From contig BSBK01001535.1 of the NCBI GenBank assembly GCA_027943335.1, forward strand, positions 171,001 to 235,000: 64,000 nt of DNA, in the 5' to 3' direction. This document shows, in pieces, positions 49,665 to 61,482 of the stretch. The notes beneath the pieces are model-generated. The model was not told the DNA's origin. It did no database searches and saw only the letters and a list, made by a program, of their open reading frames with translations. Each line of letters starts with the position of its first letter. Position 1 is the stretch's first letter. The position numbers and the translations under genes are program-made. Source of the stretch: Chamaecyparis obtusa. Lineage: Eukaryota; Streptophyta; Pinopsida; Cupressales; Cupressaceae.

Positions 49665-50144
49665 CAACTCAAGCAATATGAAGTATACCATACACATACC
49701 AAACATGTATTCTACAACTCTGTAAACAAATGATGTAGCTTGGTAAGCTCTCCCTTAGCTTAATATGTTTAATCACTACGTTACATAACAACATTACAAT
49801 GTGTAGACTATCTTCTGCAAATAAGATCTTTAGTAGCTCTCAAGTTCCTTTTGTTTTCAGATTGTCTCTCCCTTAGATGGATGTTCCAGTATTCTCCTCA
49901 GTTATCATATTGTTTATCTCTCCCTTTGACGACAATTCCAAAGAAAAACATAAACCATACAGCTCTTGTAGTAGCCAATTAACTCATTGTTGTCCTGTGC
50001 ATTTACTGTATCTCTATATGCTGATTATGCCACTTGTTTCTCAAATCTTTCACAACCTTATACAGAAATCCAAAGTGTGAACTATGTTGCATCAACATGA
50101 ATGATCTTCTGATAAGATTAGGCTGATGCAACCTCTAAATCACA
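49665..50144 (-). other. copia-2 3' untranslated region
   Basis: Lies between the RNase H stop and the polypurine tract. It is similar in content to the corresponding 38.38-38.84 kb of copia-1 (repeated TCTCTCCCTT phrases). No coding potential is supported. Confidence 0.6.
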
Positions 50145-50699
50145 TTAGTGACCGGTAGACAGGGGACGAACCCCAAGTCTAGTCCTCAAGTATTCAAATG
50201 TATCTTTCAGTAGAGGCTTTGTAAATATGTCAACAAGTTGCTCTTTAGATGTAACAAATTCAAGCTTCTCATGCACTTGTTCTCTTAAGTAGTGATACTT
50301 GATAGATATGTGCTTTGTTTTAGAGTGCATCACTGGATTCTTTGAAATGTTTATAGCACTAGCATTATCACAGTATATAATCACCAGCTCAGTGATTACC
50401 TCATTCATTCTTTCTAACACTTTCTTAATATACACAATATTTGAATAGTTTTTAGCAACAGCAACGTACTCTACTTCGGCTGTAGACTGGGAAATACAAG
50501 ACTGCTTCTTACTTGTCCAGGTAACAAGTCTTTCATCGAAGAAAAATGCTCCTCTGGTTGTGCTTTTTCTGTCATCCACATTTCCAACCCAATCAGCGTC
50601 GGTGTATACTTTAAGTTCAAACTTGCCTTCCTTAGGATACCATAATCCATAATCCTTTATTTTCTTCAGGTATCTTAAGATTATCTTTGTAGCAATCAT
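50145..50699 (-). pseudogene. copia-2 RNase H
   Basis: An uninterrupted 184-codon stretch: LKVYTDADWVGNVDDRKSTT, CISQSTAEVEYVA, IYCDNASAINISKNPV, KHISIKYHYLREQ, LVDIFTKPL and a final LGVRPLSTGH stop. All acidic RNase H residues seen in copia are present. It is the best preserved domain of the element, but the RT upstream is broken. Confidence 0.88.
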
Positions 50700-51165
50700 G
50701 TGTAACTACCTAGGATTAGCAAAAAATCATGCAACAATTCCCACAGCATGTGCTATATTTGGTCTACTATGTACTACAAACATTAACTTACCAATCATTG
50801 ATCAGTACGGTGTCTGGTTCACCTCTGTAGTTTCATCCTCTTTAGTCAATTTGCAGCCTGTGACCATCAGTGTTCCAACTGGTTTAGTATCTTCCATGCC
50901 AAATGTTTTCAGTACTTCCCTTATATATTTGGATTGTGTGATGAATATCCTATTATTCTACTGAATGACCTGCAATCCTAGAAAGAAATCCAAACATAGA
51001 CATTTTGAACTCTTTTCTCATCTCATCAGCAAATGATTTACATATGTGATCTTGTCCTCCAAAGATAATATCATCCACAAATATTTTAGCAATTAGAATA
51101 GTATCATCGGTATCTCTTTTCATATACAAATTGTTGTTCTCACTAGTTCTAACAAAGAAAGTTAA
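50700..51165 (-). pseudogene. copia-2 RT, distal part
   Basis: The FVDDIIFGG catalytic box is at about 51050-51090, followed by KPVGTLM-like and SMIGKLMFVVHSRPNIA-like sequence, with stops in between. It is separated from the RT start by a foreign segment. Confidence 0.75.
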
Positions 51166-51640
51166 AGAAAAGATAAAAAATTTAGAGACTAAAATTAATC
51201 ACAATGACAGCATGATAAGAGGTGTCTTGAATCATAGCAATGAAGGTTTGAAGGTGACAGTAATGAACTTTAAAATGTTGCATAATCATCTAGAAAGAAA
51301 CATGCTAGAAAGAACTACAATAACTATTGAAGAGGAAACTGGAAATACAGGGCCGGGGACAAGAACTAGAGGTCAGACTCAAAGAAAGGTTCCTGAAAAA
51401 CCTACAGAGCTGAAGGAACTACAAGAAACCATCCAGAAGATGGAAGATCTCCAGAAGAAGGTGGAGGAAATGATTGAAGATTATTAGCTTGTTCTAGCTG
51501 GTAGATATTTTGTTGTAGGTTTCGTCTCTTGTTTTATTTTTTGAACTGTTCATCTTTTGTTTGTTGTTGTGGTTTTCCAGCAGGGGTTCCTTTTTGTTTA
51601 GTATTATTGCTCTATCTTATGTTGCTATAAACTCTGGTTT
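51131..51640 (+). other. foreign segment inside copia-2 RT with a 118-codon coiled-coil frame
   Basis: The copia-2 RT alignment with copia-1 is lost between about 51166 and 51640. The inserted DNA has a plus-strand frame to a TAG at 51487, rich in Lys/Glu with heptads (ELKELQETIQKMEDLQKK), then ~140 bases of T-rich sequence ending CTGGTTTCGGGTCC. This resembles the 3' end of a transcript, so a 5'-truncated retroposed copy is possible; no poly(A) or clear duplication was seen. The frame's first ~12 codons come from copia sequence. The protein family is unknown. Confidence 0.5.
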
Positions 51641-51990
51641 CGGGTCCATGTAAAACCTATTTTTACCATAATCAAAAACAAATCCAATACTTAACAAATA
51701 AGTATGCAACCTTTCATACCAAGCTCTTAGTGCTTGCTTTAAACCATACAAAACTTTATGTAATCTACATACCATGTCTTTCTTGTCTGGATCAACGAAC
51801 CCTTCTGGTTGTTCTATGTAAACTTCTTCTTCAAGTATCCCATTCAGAAATGCAGACTTAACATCCATTTGATAAACTTTAAATTTTTTATGTGCTGCAT
51901 AAGCCAGTAACATTCAAACTCCTTCTCGTCTAGCAACAAGTGCAAAGGTATCACCATAGTCAATTCCTTCCTCTTGTGCATACCCCTTGC
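51617..51990 (-). pseudogene. copia-2 RT, proximal part
   Basis: [62 protein letters not shown] mark RVT_2. The segment ends where the foreign DNA starts. Further N-terminal RT sequence continues to about 52090 in broken frames. Confidence 0.85.
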
Positions 51991-52411
51991 AAACTAGTCT
52001 AGCTTTATTCCTTGTAACGTCTCCATTTTCATTCAGCTTATTTCTGAAGATCCACTTAGTACCGATAACATTCTTATCCTTAGGTCTAGGTACTAAGGTC
52101 CATGTATTGTTTTTCTCTATTTATTCCATCTCTTCATTCATTGCATTTATCCACTCTTCATTCTCCAATGCAACTTTAACATTTTTTGGTTCATATTCAC
52201 AAACTAAGCATGTACCTTGTCTTGACTTACTTCTCATTTGTATGTCAGCTTACTTGTCACCAATAATTTGGTTCTCAGGATGATGTCTTCTGACAAATCT
52301 TGCCAGTATCCGATCTCTTCTTTATTTTTCATCCTGTTCAGGTTCATTTTCCTGCTCGGTAGGTCCTTCCTACTCGTCGGTTTCTCTTTCCTATTCCTCG
52401 GTGTTGTTTTC

Positions 52412-53330
52412 CTACTGACTAGTTGTCACTATCTGCGGCTTTGATAGATACTCTGGATGCTCAATGTATGTGAATCTACCGTAGTCTTCTGGTTCCTTTG
52501 TGCTTTCTTCTACATTCTTGTCATCAAACTCATCAACCCTCCCATTAGCACTTTCTATCATTTTATTAGCAACTTTATTTAGACACTTATATGCTTTGCT
52601 TTTAGTGGAAAATCCAAGAAATATCCCTTCATCACCTTTTGAGTCAAACTTTCCATTTCTTTCATCTTTCAGAATAAAGCATTTACTTCCAAAAATTATG
52701 AAATAACTTATAGTGGGTTTGTGTCCAAACCATAACTCATAGAGTGTTTTGTTAGTGTCCTTCAACTGTGCTCAGTTCAAAACATAAACAGTTGTGCTAA
52801 CTGCCTCTCTCCAATATGTTTGTGCAACATTTTTCTCTATCGTCAGTGTTCTTGCACAGTCAACTATTGACCTATTCCTTCTTTCAGCAATTCCATCCTG
52901 TTGAGGTGTTCTCGGTGCAGAGACCTATCTTTTTATACCATGCTCATTACAAAAGTTAGTAAATTCATCATAAATAAATTCACCTCCTCTGTTAGATCTT
53001 AAGCATTTCAATTCTTTACCAGTCTCTTTCTCTACTTTTGCTTTATACCACTTGAACATCTTAAATGCCTCTGATTTTTCTTTCAAAAATATGACAGTCA
53101 TCAATCTAGTATAATCATCAACAAAAAGAATGAAATATCTATCACCATAATAACTTTGTGTTCTCATGGGACCACACAGGTCGGTGTGAAACAACTCAAG
53201 TAGTTTTTTTGTTGATTAATCTTTGCTTTTGAAACTAGATTTTTTTATTTTACCTTTCTAACACTCATGACACATAACATGATCAGGCTTAGATAAGTTA
53301 GGTAGGCTTCTAACCTTTTTCTTTTTACTG
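52412..53330 (-). pseudogene. copia-2 integrase
   Basis: Core: FHTDLCGPMRTQSYYGDRYFI, LFVDDYTRLMTVIFLKEKSEA and the FTNFCNEHGIKR segment before the catalytic Glu region (53194-52925). C-terminal: LYELWFGHKPTISYFIIFGSKCFI and KGDEGIFLGFSTKSKAYKC (52765-52560). Stops lie between the two frames and just upstream of the core. Confidence 0.85.
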
Positions 53331-53393
53331 ATTTTAATCATGTTATCAAAGTTCACATGACAACCTTTTATGCTATAACCAAGCATCTTCATT

Positions 53394-53843
53394 TCACATC
53401 ATTAAACAAGAAGAATCATCATTATCAAGATAAAACAAATTACCTTTCGATTGTGCTCCTGTTCCAACAAGTCTTCCTCCATCATCAAATATTTTTACTT
53501 TCTTACTCTCAAAAGCTACTTGGTGACCTGAATTGTTCAGTTGTGCCACACTTAGCAAATTATAGTTTAGTCCTTCTACCCAATAAGCATTATCACATTG
53601 GATTCTATCATTTATCAGTAAGGATCCCTTTCCTCTAACCATACAAGGTGTATCATTACCCATTTTTACAAATCCTCCATTATATTGCTCAAGATTATTA
53701 ATTTTTTCTTCATCGCCAGTCATGTGATGTGTACAGCCACTATCTATGATCCATGTATCATTTTTATTAACCTTAGAAATCAGTGTTATTTCTACATACC
53801 TTTCTTCTTCCTCAAAATCATCCTTCATAGCAACAATTACCAC
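53394..53843 (-). pseudogene. copia-2 protease and gag-pre-integrase region
   Basis: TWIIDSGCTHHMTGDEEKI with the DSG catalytic triad, VEGLNYNLLSVAQLNNSGHQV, and KGNLFYLDN. The frame runs 149 codons. Flanks are broken by stops. Confidence 0.87.
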
Positions 53844-53945
53844 TTCTACATCATCATCTGAATCAGAATCTGATTCATTTTCTTTTGTAATGTAACATAC
53901 CTTTTTACCTTTATCATTATTGTCTTGGTTGTCTCTGTTGTAGTG

Positions 53946-54446
53946 TCAGTAACTTCTGTTGCCTCTTCTCCCATAGCTTCCTTCACTAGATTGATCTTTA
54001 TTTATGTCATCTTCGTTCCTGTTCAGACATCTAGCAACAATATGACCAACTTCTTTGCAGTTAAAAAATGCTAAAGGTAATTTGCCTCTATATCTACCTT
54101 TTCCTTTAGGTAATCTCCTGGCCATAAGAGCTTCAAGCTTATCAAGTCCATCATCAATATTGCTATCACTATCATCCTTATTATTTCTACTACTAGACTT
54201 ACCAATCTTTGAAGAAGTCATAAAAACAAATTCAACAGTCAGTACAACACTATTATCATAGTTGTTCAGTTCAAAAGTCGTTAGCTTTCCAATCAGATTA
54301 TCAAGCATGAGAGTATTGTTAGGTACTGACCTATTTTCATGAATTGGAAATATTTTGATGGCATAAATAGGCAATAAAGTCTTTAGAATTTTGCTTACCA
54401 CAGTGTCTTCATCAATAACACCATCAGATGCTCTAATAGCATGAAC
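53946..54446 (-). pseudogene. copia-2 gag, C-terminal part
   Basis: Contains LDKLEALMARRLPKGKGRYRGKLPL and the knuckle FFNCKEVGHIVARC, where the first Cys is Phe. The upstream end is cut exactly by the solo LTR; its TSD copy CTACC is at 54446-54450. Confidence 0.85.
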
Positions 54447-54450
54447 TACC

Positions 54451-55754
54451 TGTTAGGAATAGTCCCAAGAGATAACTGAGAGGGGGAGGGGTGAATCAGT
54501 TATCTACAAGTTTCAATTCTTTATCCAATTAAGTATACTTAAACATAAAGCATAAACACAATGAAAGAACACTTGAACACAACACAATATTTTGGTTATG
54601 AGGAAACCCAAATAGGTAAAAACCTCAGTGGGAATTGACACCCACTAATATTTTGTACTAGTGTATTATGATCCTTGTTAGAAGATCCTTAACCCTGTTA
54701 GGAGTTGATTTACAATATATTTAGTATAGTAGACCTGGACAAGGGTCAGGCCCTATTAGGAGTCTTTTACAATAGTCCCTATTAGGGGAGAGGACGCATT
54801 GTCCAAGAGCTCACTACTCAAAGGGGCGAAGGCTACAACCTTCTGAATAATAGATACACACTATATCTGGATCTTGGTGAACTGCACTTAGACCTGCTAT
54901 CTGGATTAGTTCCAATGAATAGCACTTACACTTTACTTGGTCACATAGACCTTCCTCTGATGGTTCAACACTTCGCACACTCTGCTATGCTCTGCTTAAT
55001 CAACTATGAACCACACTCCAGAAATCACAAATGACTGCCTATAAATATCTTTCCTCTAGATGATATAATCAAGTCGGCCTGTTAGAACCACCTTGAAACC
55101 ATATTAGAGAAACCATAACAAACTTTGATAAACATTTTGTCAGCTCTACTATGCACACAACACATTCTGGGACATGTCCAATAAGATAATTATAGACGCA
55201 CGCTACACATTGTTGGCTCTACCAAAACAACTGGATCTTTCTCCTCAAGCTAAATTACTTCATGCGCTCTTAACCGAACATCAATAACTTTTCTCTAAGC
55301 TTAACTCCAAGGGCGCATACCCAAAAGATAGGTGCAACTCCAGATGCAATAAAATCTCTGTCGGCTCTTCTGAACAAACACAGGAAATTGCAACTAGCAA
55401 ATAGCGACTCCATACCTTCACTTCTACTGAATATCAAACTATGCGTCCATGACTGAAACATCACTAACATGTCTTCAACATATATCCAAGCATGAAAGGC
55501 TCCATGATAACTGTACGGACAACCATACACAAAACACTATCTGTTACTCTGTCCGGAACACTGCTAACACAAGCTACTATATAACTATCTGTACTAATAG
55601 TTAACCTCTGTGCCCATGATATCATGCTAATATCATGTCCATGCTACATATACTAAAAGCTTACTGCATAAGACTTCCATGCATGCTACTTTCCAAATGT
55701 TGTCATCAATGACAAACATACAGTCAATACTGGCCTACTGGCAAATCTCCAACA
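54451..55754 (-). mobile_element. 1304-bp solo LTR inserted in copia-2 gag
   Basis: Starts TGTTAGGAATAG and ends CTCCAACA, with CTACC on both sides (54446-54450 and 55755-55759), a perfect 5-bp duplication. The copia-2 gag frame continues on each side. It has internal AACTGAGAGGGGGAGGGG and CCACTAATATTTTG phrases. The first 0.4 kb in reverse is related to the LTR end at the start of the window. No internal domain remains, so it arose by LTR-LTR recombination. Strand is inferred from relatives. Confidence 0.92.
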
Positions 55755-55759
55755 CTACC

Positions 55760-56157
55760 TCCTTTATTATGTTTGTGTTCTGCACAATGTTTTCTCCTTC
55801 TTTCATCTTCATATCATCAAATCTTCCTCTTAAACTTTCAGCTCTGGCTCTCTTGACATTTGTATCACCACTATAAACTTGAGCAAGTTTATCCCACATA
55901 TCTTTAGCAGTAGTGCAATCTTTAATATCTTCAAACTCGGCATATGTCAGAGCAGCAACAATCTCCATCATAGTAATATTATGCTCATGTCTATCTCTTA
56001 GTTGATCAAGATTCAAAGGTCCAGTGGGCGGTGCAATGTATCCATTCTTTAATAGTGTGAGGGTAAACTTCCCAATTCCAGATAAATGCAATTTTATTCG
56101 GCTTTGCCATACTATAAAATTGTCCTTGTTCAGCTTTGGCACATCCCTCTTATACAT
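55760..56157 (-). pseudogene. copia-2 gag, N-terminal part
   Basis: Opens MYKRDVPKLNKDNFIVWQSR and runs through LRDRHEHNITMMEIVAALTY, FEDIKDCTTAKDMWDKLAQVY and RGRFDDMKMKEGENIVQ without a stop until the solo LTR. The ATG is chosen because copia-1 has the same start 60-70 bases after its primer site. Confidence 0.88.
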
Positions 56158-56207
56158 TTTGTGATCTTTATGCTGAAGACCTTAAACTCTGTTCCAAGCA
56201 ACCAATA

Positions 56208-56220
56208 CGCTCAGATACCA
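56208..56220 (-). promoter_or_regulatory. primer-binding site of copia-2
   Basis: TGGTATCTGAGCG on the minus strand differs from the tRNA-iMet complement TGGTATCAGAGC by one base (T for A). It lies two bases from the LTR end. Confidence 0.85.
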
Positions 56221-56222
56221 AT

Positions 56223-57709
56223 TATTAGAATAACTAAGAGGGGGGTGAATCAGTTATCCACTGTCCCAAATAAAAAATGTATATCCAAAAACAATTTAAA
56301 CAAATTTCTACAACTCAGTAACATATAATAGTAAACTATTTGTGCTTTTACCGATTACCAGTTAATAACTTATAGTAACTACTGATCAAATCTAATATGC
56401 AACATGTAAAGTATGACATCCAACAATCATCACAATCAACACATAACACAAGAGATTTAACGTGGAAACCCTGTAAAGGGAAAAACCACCTGAGACCGGC
56501 AACCCAAAAATTGTTCACTTTTCTGAAGTGAGGTCGGTGAAGACCCAACCCTGTTAAAGGTTACAAAACACACTATAAGGTGTGACCTTGTTAGAGGATT
56601 TAACACTAACCGTTATTGTCCAACCAGCATTCACTATGGGGTTAACAAGATAACAAATGTGCATTCTATGAATGACATTACAAGACTTTCAAGTCCACTC
56701 GATTAAGAGATTTATCTAATTACAATGGTTAAACTGTAACAGTAATTGATCTGAATACAATACAACTTGATTTGTAGATGTTCAGATCTATTATTAAGCT
56801 CATAAAAATCCTCTGATGAATATTTCTATTCAATTCATCAACATTCAGTAACTTACTGTCCCTTGGTAAAAACTCTTTGACGCTCGGTAAACTCTATTGT
56901 TCAGTTCTCCTTTAACCAGTTTGATCAAGCCTGCATGAAACTTGTTCATGTGATATCTCTGCAGTATTCTTCCTTCAGCATAAGTTTCATAATGAAACCC
57001 TAGCCTCTTAAATAGACAAGTAAACCATTTTCCTTTCATCCATTGGATTTTGCCGCTTAATCTCCATCACTGATTTTTTCGCTTAAACCTTTCTCGGCTG
57101 ATGTGTCAGTAACACGTTTCAAATCTGTCCTTTAGATCTTCCTTGAATTTTGCTAGTCGTCGATCTTATAACAAACTTTATCTATCCACCTCGTGATCAT
57201 ACACTTTACAGCTCATCAACTTCTGTCGGCTAAACTAATCATTTAGTTCTTTTTTTCATTCTCGGTTAACAAAGAAATGTGTCGGTGAACACAAGCTCGG
57301 TTTATACTATGCTTGGTATACACTACACTGCTCGGTGTATACTGGAATGCTTCATTAACCGACAACACTGCTTTGTAACATTTTTCTCCCAACTCCATAA
57401 CAGATTAATGCAACATAATCAAGTCAACAATATGAAGTCATAGACTCATCAATAAGTTACCAAGAGTATTCATTATCTTCATCTCTCATATCCATCTTCC
57501 TCTATGTAGATATCTGGGTTCTTCATCTTTATCTTCTCTTCTACAGATGTGTTAGATGTTTGCAACTCCATGATAAATACTGTCAAAACTAGTTGACGTC
57601 AATGACAACATAAAACTGATTCAATTATCTTACATAACAGTTTAGTGCTTGGTGATCTCTAATCACTTGAAGTTCTTCAATGAGGTTCTCAATCAGTTGT
57701 AGTTCATCA
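56223..57709 (-). repeat. 5' LTR of copia-2
   Basis: 1487 bp. The first dinucleotide is TA instead of TG, a G-to-A change relative to the other copy. Tandem CTCGGT-containing phrases near 57230-57350 are shared with copia-1 LTRs. Confidence 0.92.
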
Positions 57710-58970
57710 CTCTTGGCTAAATTTTAAACACAAAGTAGCATACAAAGACCAACTATTGTCAATGATTCATGACCTTAATACTACCACTTGATGACAGTAT
57801 TTATCTATATATCCAGATCCACACTACTTACAAATATCCTTGTGCAAACCAGATGAATCTATGTCCTATCCAAAGAAATTTTAATTTTATCCTAGATCAA
57901 AATCTAAGGAATAAAAACATACACATGGGTAAATACCATGCAATGGACCAAAAAATCCAAAACTCACAAGATAGACATAGAAGGAGAGACTTGAACCTGA
58001 GATATTTGTATTAATTTCAATGAATCATGTCCCTGTGTACACTTTGTTTCAAGATATGAACCACTCCAATAATAGCCAAAGACCAGAAGTTTTTTCTTCA
58101 TGTAATAATGCAGTTAGATATAAATCTGTTACACCCTAGACTAAGAACAATTCATCATCCGATTTTATGCAACCAGGAAGAGACTTATCACAAGACCTCC
58201 AACAAAAATTGCAAAAAGACCCCTCTTAAATGATCTTGGAAATCTTTATAAAGGACTGCAACAAGCTTGGGATCATTTAGGGAAAAAATTAGGGTTGCCA
58301 ACAACTACAACAACCTGATACATCCATGCAATTACTGCAGAAGAGACATGCCACAAAATCTGGAGCCAACAGATCAAATCTGATCCTTAAACCAAACAAA
58401 ACCCTAGTTGGCGAGCTACAAGGACAAGAAAACATCATGAAAACCCTCTGAGGCTCGCGACTGCATAATAAATGGTAGGACAGGTTTATCCACCCTTTCA
58501 CAGCATGGACACCTTCATCAAATAAGTGTCACTTCAGAATCATTCTGGGCGGCTAAAAGGATTAGAACTCGTAGATCAACCACCCAAGCATTTATTTCAC
58601 CATCTCTCTGTCTACAGTTTATCTTTTATCTTTGTTCGATGAGATCAGATAAAGCAAAGAATTTTATCATCCAAGCACAATCAATTTCTACCTGCTTCAG
58701 CCTCACCAACCTACAGGAAACCCCTTACAAAATTCAAATAATCAGGTCGCAACAATTAATCACTCAAGTTTAAAACATGGTCATCAATCTTCATCCTTCC
58801 TGGCACATCGTGCGTCTTACAAAAATCAAACAAAACCTTTAGTTTGATATAAAACTTTAGTTTCCACATCATCTTTCCCAACGACCAATCAAAAGCAATC
58901 ACATCAGCATTACTTGGCACCGAGGATGCACCGCTTATTCACTTTTCACTAATGGGAGATCAGACGACAT
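57710..58970. other. intergenic, nothing recognised
   Basis: No frame above noise and no repeat matched inside the window. CTCTT at 57710-57714 is the right target-site flank of copia-2. Confidence 0.35.
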
Positions 58971-59745
58971 GCATGATCCTGTGATCACTAACCATCGAGC
59001 ACCTTCCCATAACGGTCACACGCCAACCGTTAGATCAAAGATGATATGATTACACTTTACTTTCCTTCGATCTACGATGTGACATCACACGGGACATGCG
59101 GAAGCAAGGCGTGATCCCGCGAAGAATAATCATCATGCGTCTCTGGAATAAGGTATCACGTCCGTCATTGGATCAAACTTGATTTGACCGTTATTTACTT
59201 CTTTCTTTAGACCGGAGAGGATGATGTCACACAAGACAAGTGTCACCCGGTCGTGATGCCACAATGAATAAACATCGTGCATCTTTACATTGTGGTAACG
59301 CGCCAACTGCACGATCAACTTTGATCTTATTGATTTTTATCTTTTTCTCAAGCTCTGACATCGGACCCACCATGCGCGATGAAAGTATTGCCACAAGCCT
59401 CCCCGGTAACATCATCAGCAATCGGGATGCACAAAAATGTTCCTTATCGATCTCCTTTTTTGTCTGGTAGATTTATCGCCATAAGATATCTTGAAGCATC
59501 AATCAAGGATCAGACTGCTTGAAATTTGTCTTCGCCGAAGCTTTTTCACGCCCGATAGAATTATCGGTGGATCTTATGTCGATTGACAATGCTTACAACA
59601 GATTGGTGACACATATGGCGATGCCATCATCGAGAAGGAATGGACATCGCACAAACTTGCGAATAGGATTTTCGATTGTCGATGAGGCTCTGACATCAGA
59701 CCCACTCATGCCAGGTGTCGCATAGGCATGATCCCGCGAAGGGTA
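58971..59745. repeat. imperfect tandem array with ~140-bp period
   Basis: The phrase GCATGATCC(T/C)G(T/C)G recurs as GCATGATCCTGTG at 58971, GCGTGATCCCGCG at 59109, TCGTGATGCCACA at 59251 and GCATGATCCCGCG at 59726. After each of the first three comes a CATC-TGC block, then an ACGCGCCAAC-GATCAA block and a TTTACTTTCTTT block. CTCTGACATC(G/A)GACCCAC is seen at 59354 and 59689. Units are diverged and richer in GC than the flanks. The source element is unknown. Confidence 0.6.
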
Positions 59746-61482
59746 AAGACTTCACAACTTTTGATTACGGGATCATGCATACCATAGGATTAACTTAGAT
59801 CTTGCCAAGTTTAATTTACGTTGGGACTTAGGAAAATATTTGTCGGGAACTTAGGCTTAGGAAATATTAAAACTGGGCCTACTAGGTAAAGACATAAACT
59901 ACATGGCCCTGCCTGACGAAAACTTAGAACATGTGCGGAAAATGAGGAACTTAAGTTGCACCAAAAAGGTAACAAAGAAATAGACCTCGGGTAGGGTTTT
60001 AGACTTAAACAAGATTTTTTGTAACCCTTTTGACATGGATAAACGGGCTATTTCTTCATACACTTGACAATTTTCAAAGGATTTTTGCAGGATAAGATCA
60101 TTTTCAATAGATTTTTGCTATAACGGGAAAATGGGCTAGCATAGGCAAGGGGGCAAGTTTGTACTCATAGCTTGGTTGAAGTTTGAGCGCATATTCTTTA
60201 TGCGAAGTATGTATGGCCCAATTAAACAACACAACAAAACCTACATTTTATCTTGATTCAAACAAGTAAATGGCAATGGGGTGCATCTTTGCTTTGGTTG
60301 TTTGAACACACATCATGTATATCCTTATCTTGTTCTACATTGTTGAGTTTGCACATGCATTAAACCTTTAACAGAAATGAGCCCAAGGTCTATTGATATC
60401 AAACCAAGTGTCAATGTAACTATGGTGAATTAAAACACTCAAAAACAATGTTTAAAAAGCTTCTTCTTTTTTTGTCTTTATTTTACACTTTACATCTAAT
60501 CCATCATTGACCATCAAATAGATCAAAATAATTGTCCAACAAAACAAATAAATTTTATTATTCTTTAGAATATAAAACCAAAAAAACTGCAACCACAACA
60601 ATATATTAAAAAAAACAATTTGTCAAATTAATCAGAATCATGAGTATCCTAGTGCCAACTTAAGATTTAAGATTTATAAAGATGTGTTCCCCCCTTAATT
60701 ATATTCATACAAATGTCATATTGATGCCATATTGCACTTGTTGAGAAGTTGCCAACATCCTTTAAAATAATAATATTTTTTTATAAAATCAAATAACACA
60801 AGATAATTCCAAGCACAACAATCAAACAATAAACAGCCACACCAAAATTTATTGCACATTAAATACTTAAAAACTAGGCGTTTGCAACAGTACACCTGCC
60901 CTATGCAAAACTATAATAATTAATAATTAATAAAAATAGGTATATATCATACGTCAACCTACTTCAAAGCAATAATATCCGATTCCCATTTGGTCAATTA
61001 AGCCATCTATAATTTATTTATTTGTTAATTTAAATCATTAAATTCCTCCAACTGTCACCTCAAATAATTTAATGGAACCCTCCCATTTAAAAAATAGTCC
61101 CCCAAAATGCTAAATTAGTACATTGCTATGACGGTCAACAAAAACACTCATATTTACCATTTTTCCAATAACCAGGCATTGGAAGGTCCAGATTCATTCC
61201 AGCCTCCTCGGATTTCACCAACACCGTCCAGTAAAGTCATTCAAACCTGTTTGAAAAATTCTGGTTATTTTGAGCTTGAAGGCACATCAATCGAAAAAAT
61301 TATAGGAGATGCTTGTGGCTTTGCTTGTAAGATTTTCATCCATTTAGTAAACCCACCGTCCTGGGGACAGACATTTCACCAGCAGAATGGTTGGAATCAA
61401 TGGCAATGATGATGATAATAATGGATTCTTTGAACAGAGGTAAGAGATAATCTTTCATCAGCATTTACAGAGCAGAAGAAAA
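59746..61482. other. intergenic with dispersed repeat, upstream region of the host gene
   Basis: 60130-60400 is the second copy of the repeat seen at 47.4-47.7 kb. From 60450 to 61100 the sequence is very AT-rich. A 93-codon plus frame at 61128-61409 precedes the host gene, but its sequence has no recognisable content. It most likely lies in promoter or 5' leader DNA. Confidence 0.4.

Larger units (their letters stand above)
48157..57709 (-). mobile_element. Ty1/copia retrotransposon copia-2, complete but dead
   Basis: Two LTRs of exactly 1487 bp, TGTTAGAATAAC...TTCATCA, are flanked by CTCTG (48152-48156) and CTCTT (57710-57714). A tRNA-iMet-like primer site and a polypurine tract are in place. 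Gag, protease, integrase, RT and RNase H follow on the minus strand. A solo LTR interrupts gag and a ~470-bp foreign piece interrupts RT. In the first ~345 LTR bases I count about 22 differences, about 20 of them transitions. Confidence 0.9.

Noticed and set aside
51131..51166. Start of the 118-codon plus frame as a genuine N-terminus
   Set aside because: The first codons lie in the antisense of copia-2 RT, so the real start of the captured frame is missing.
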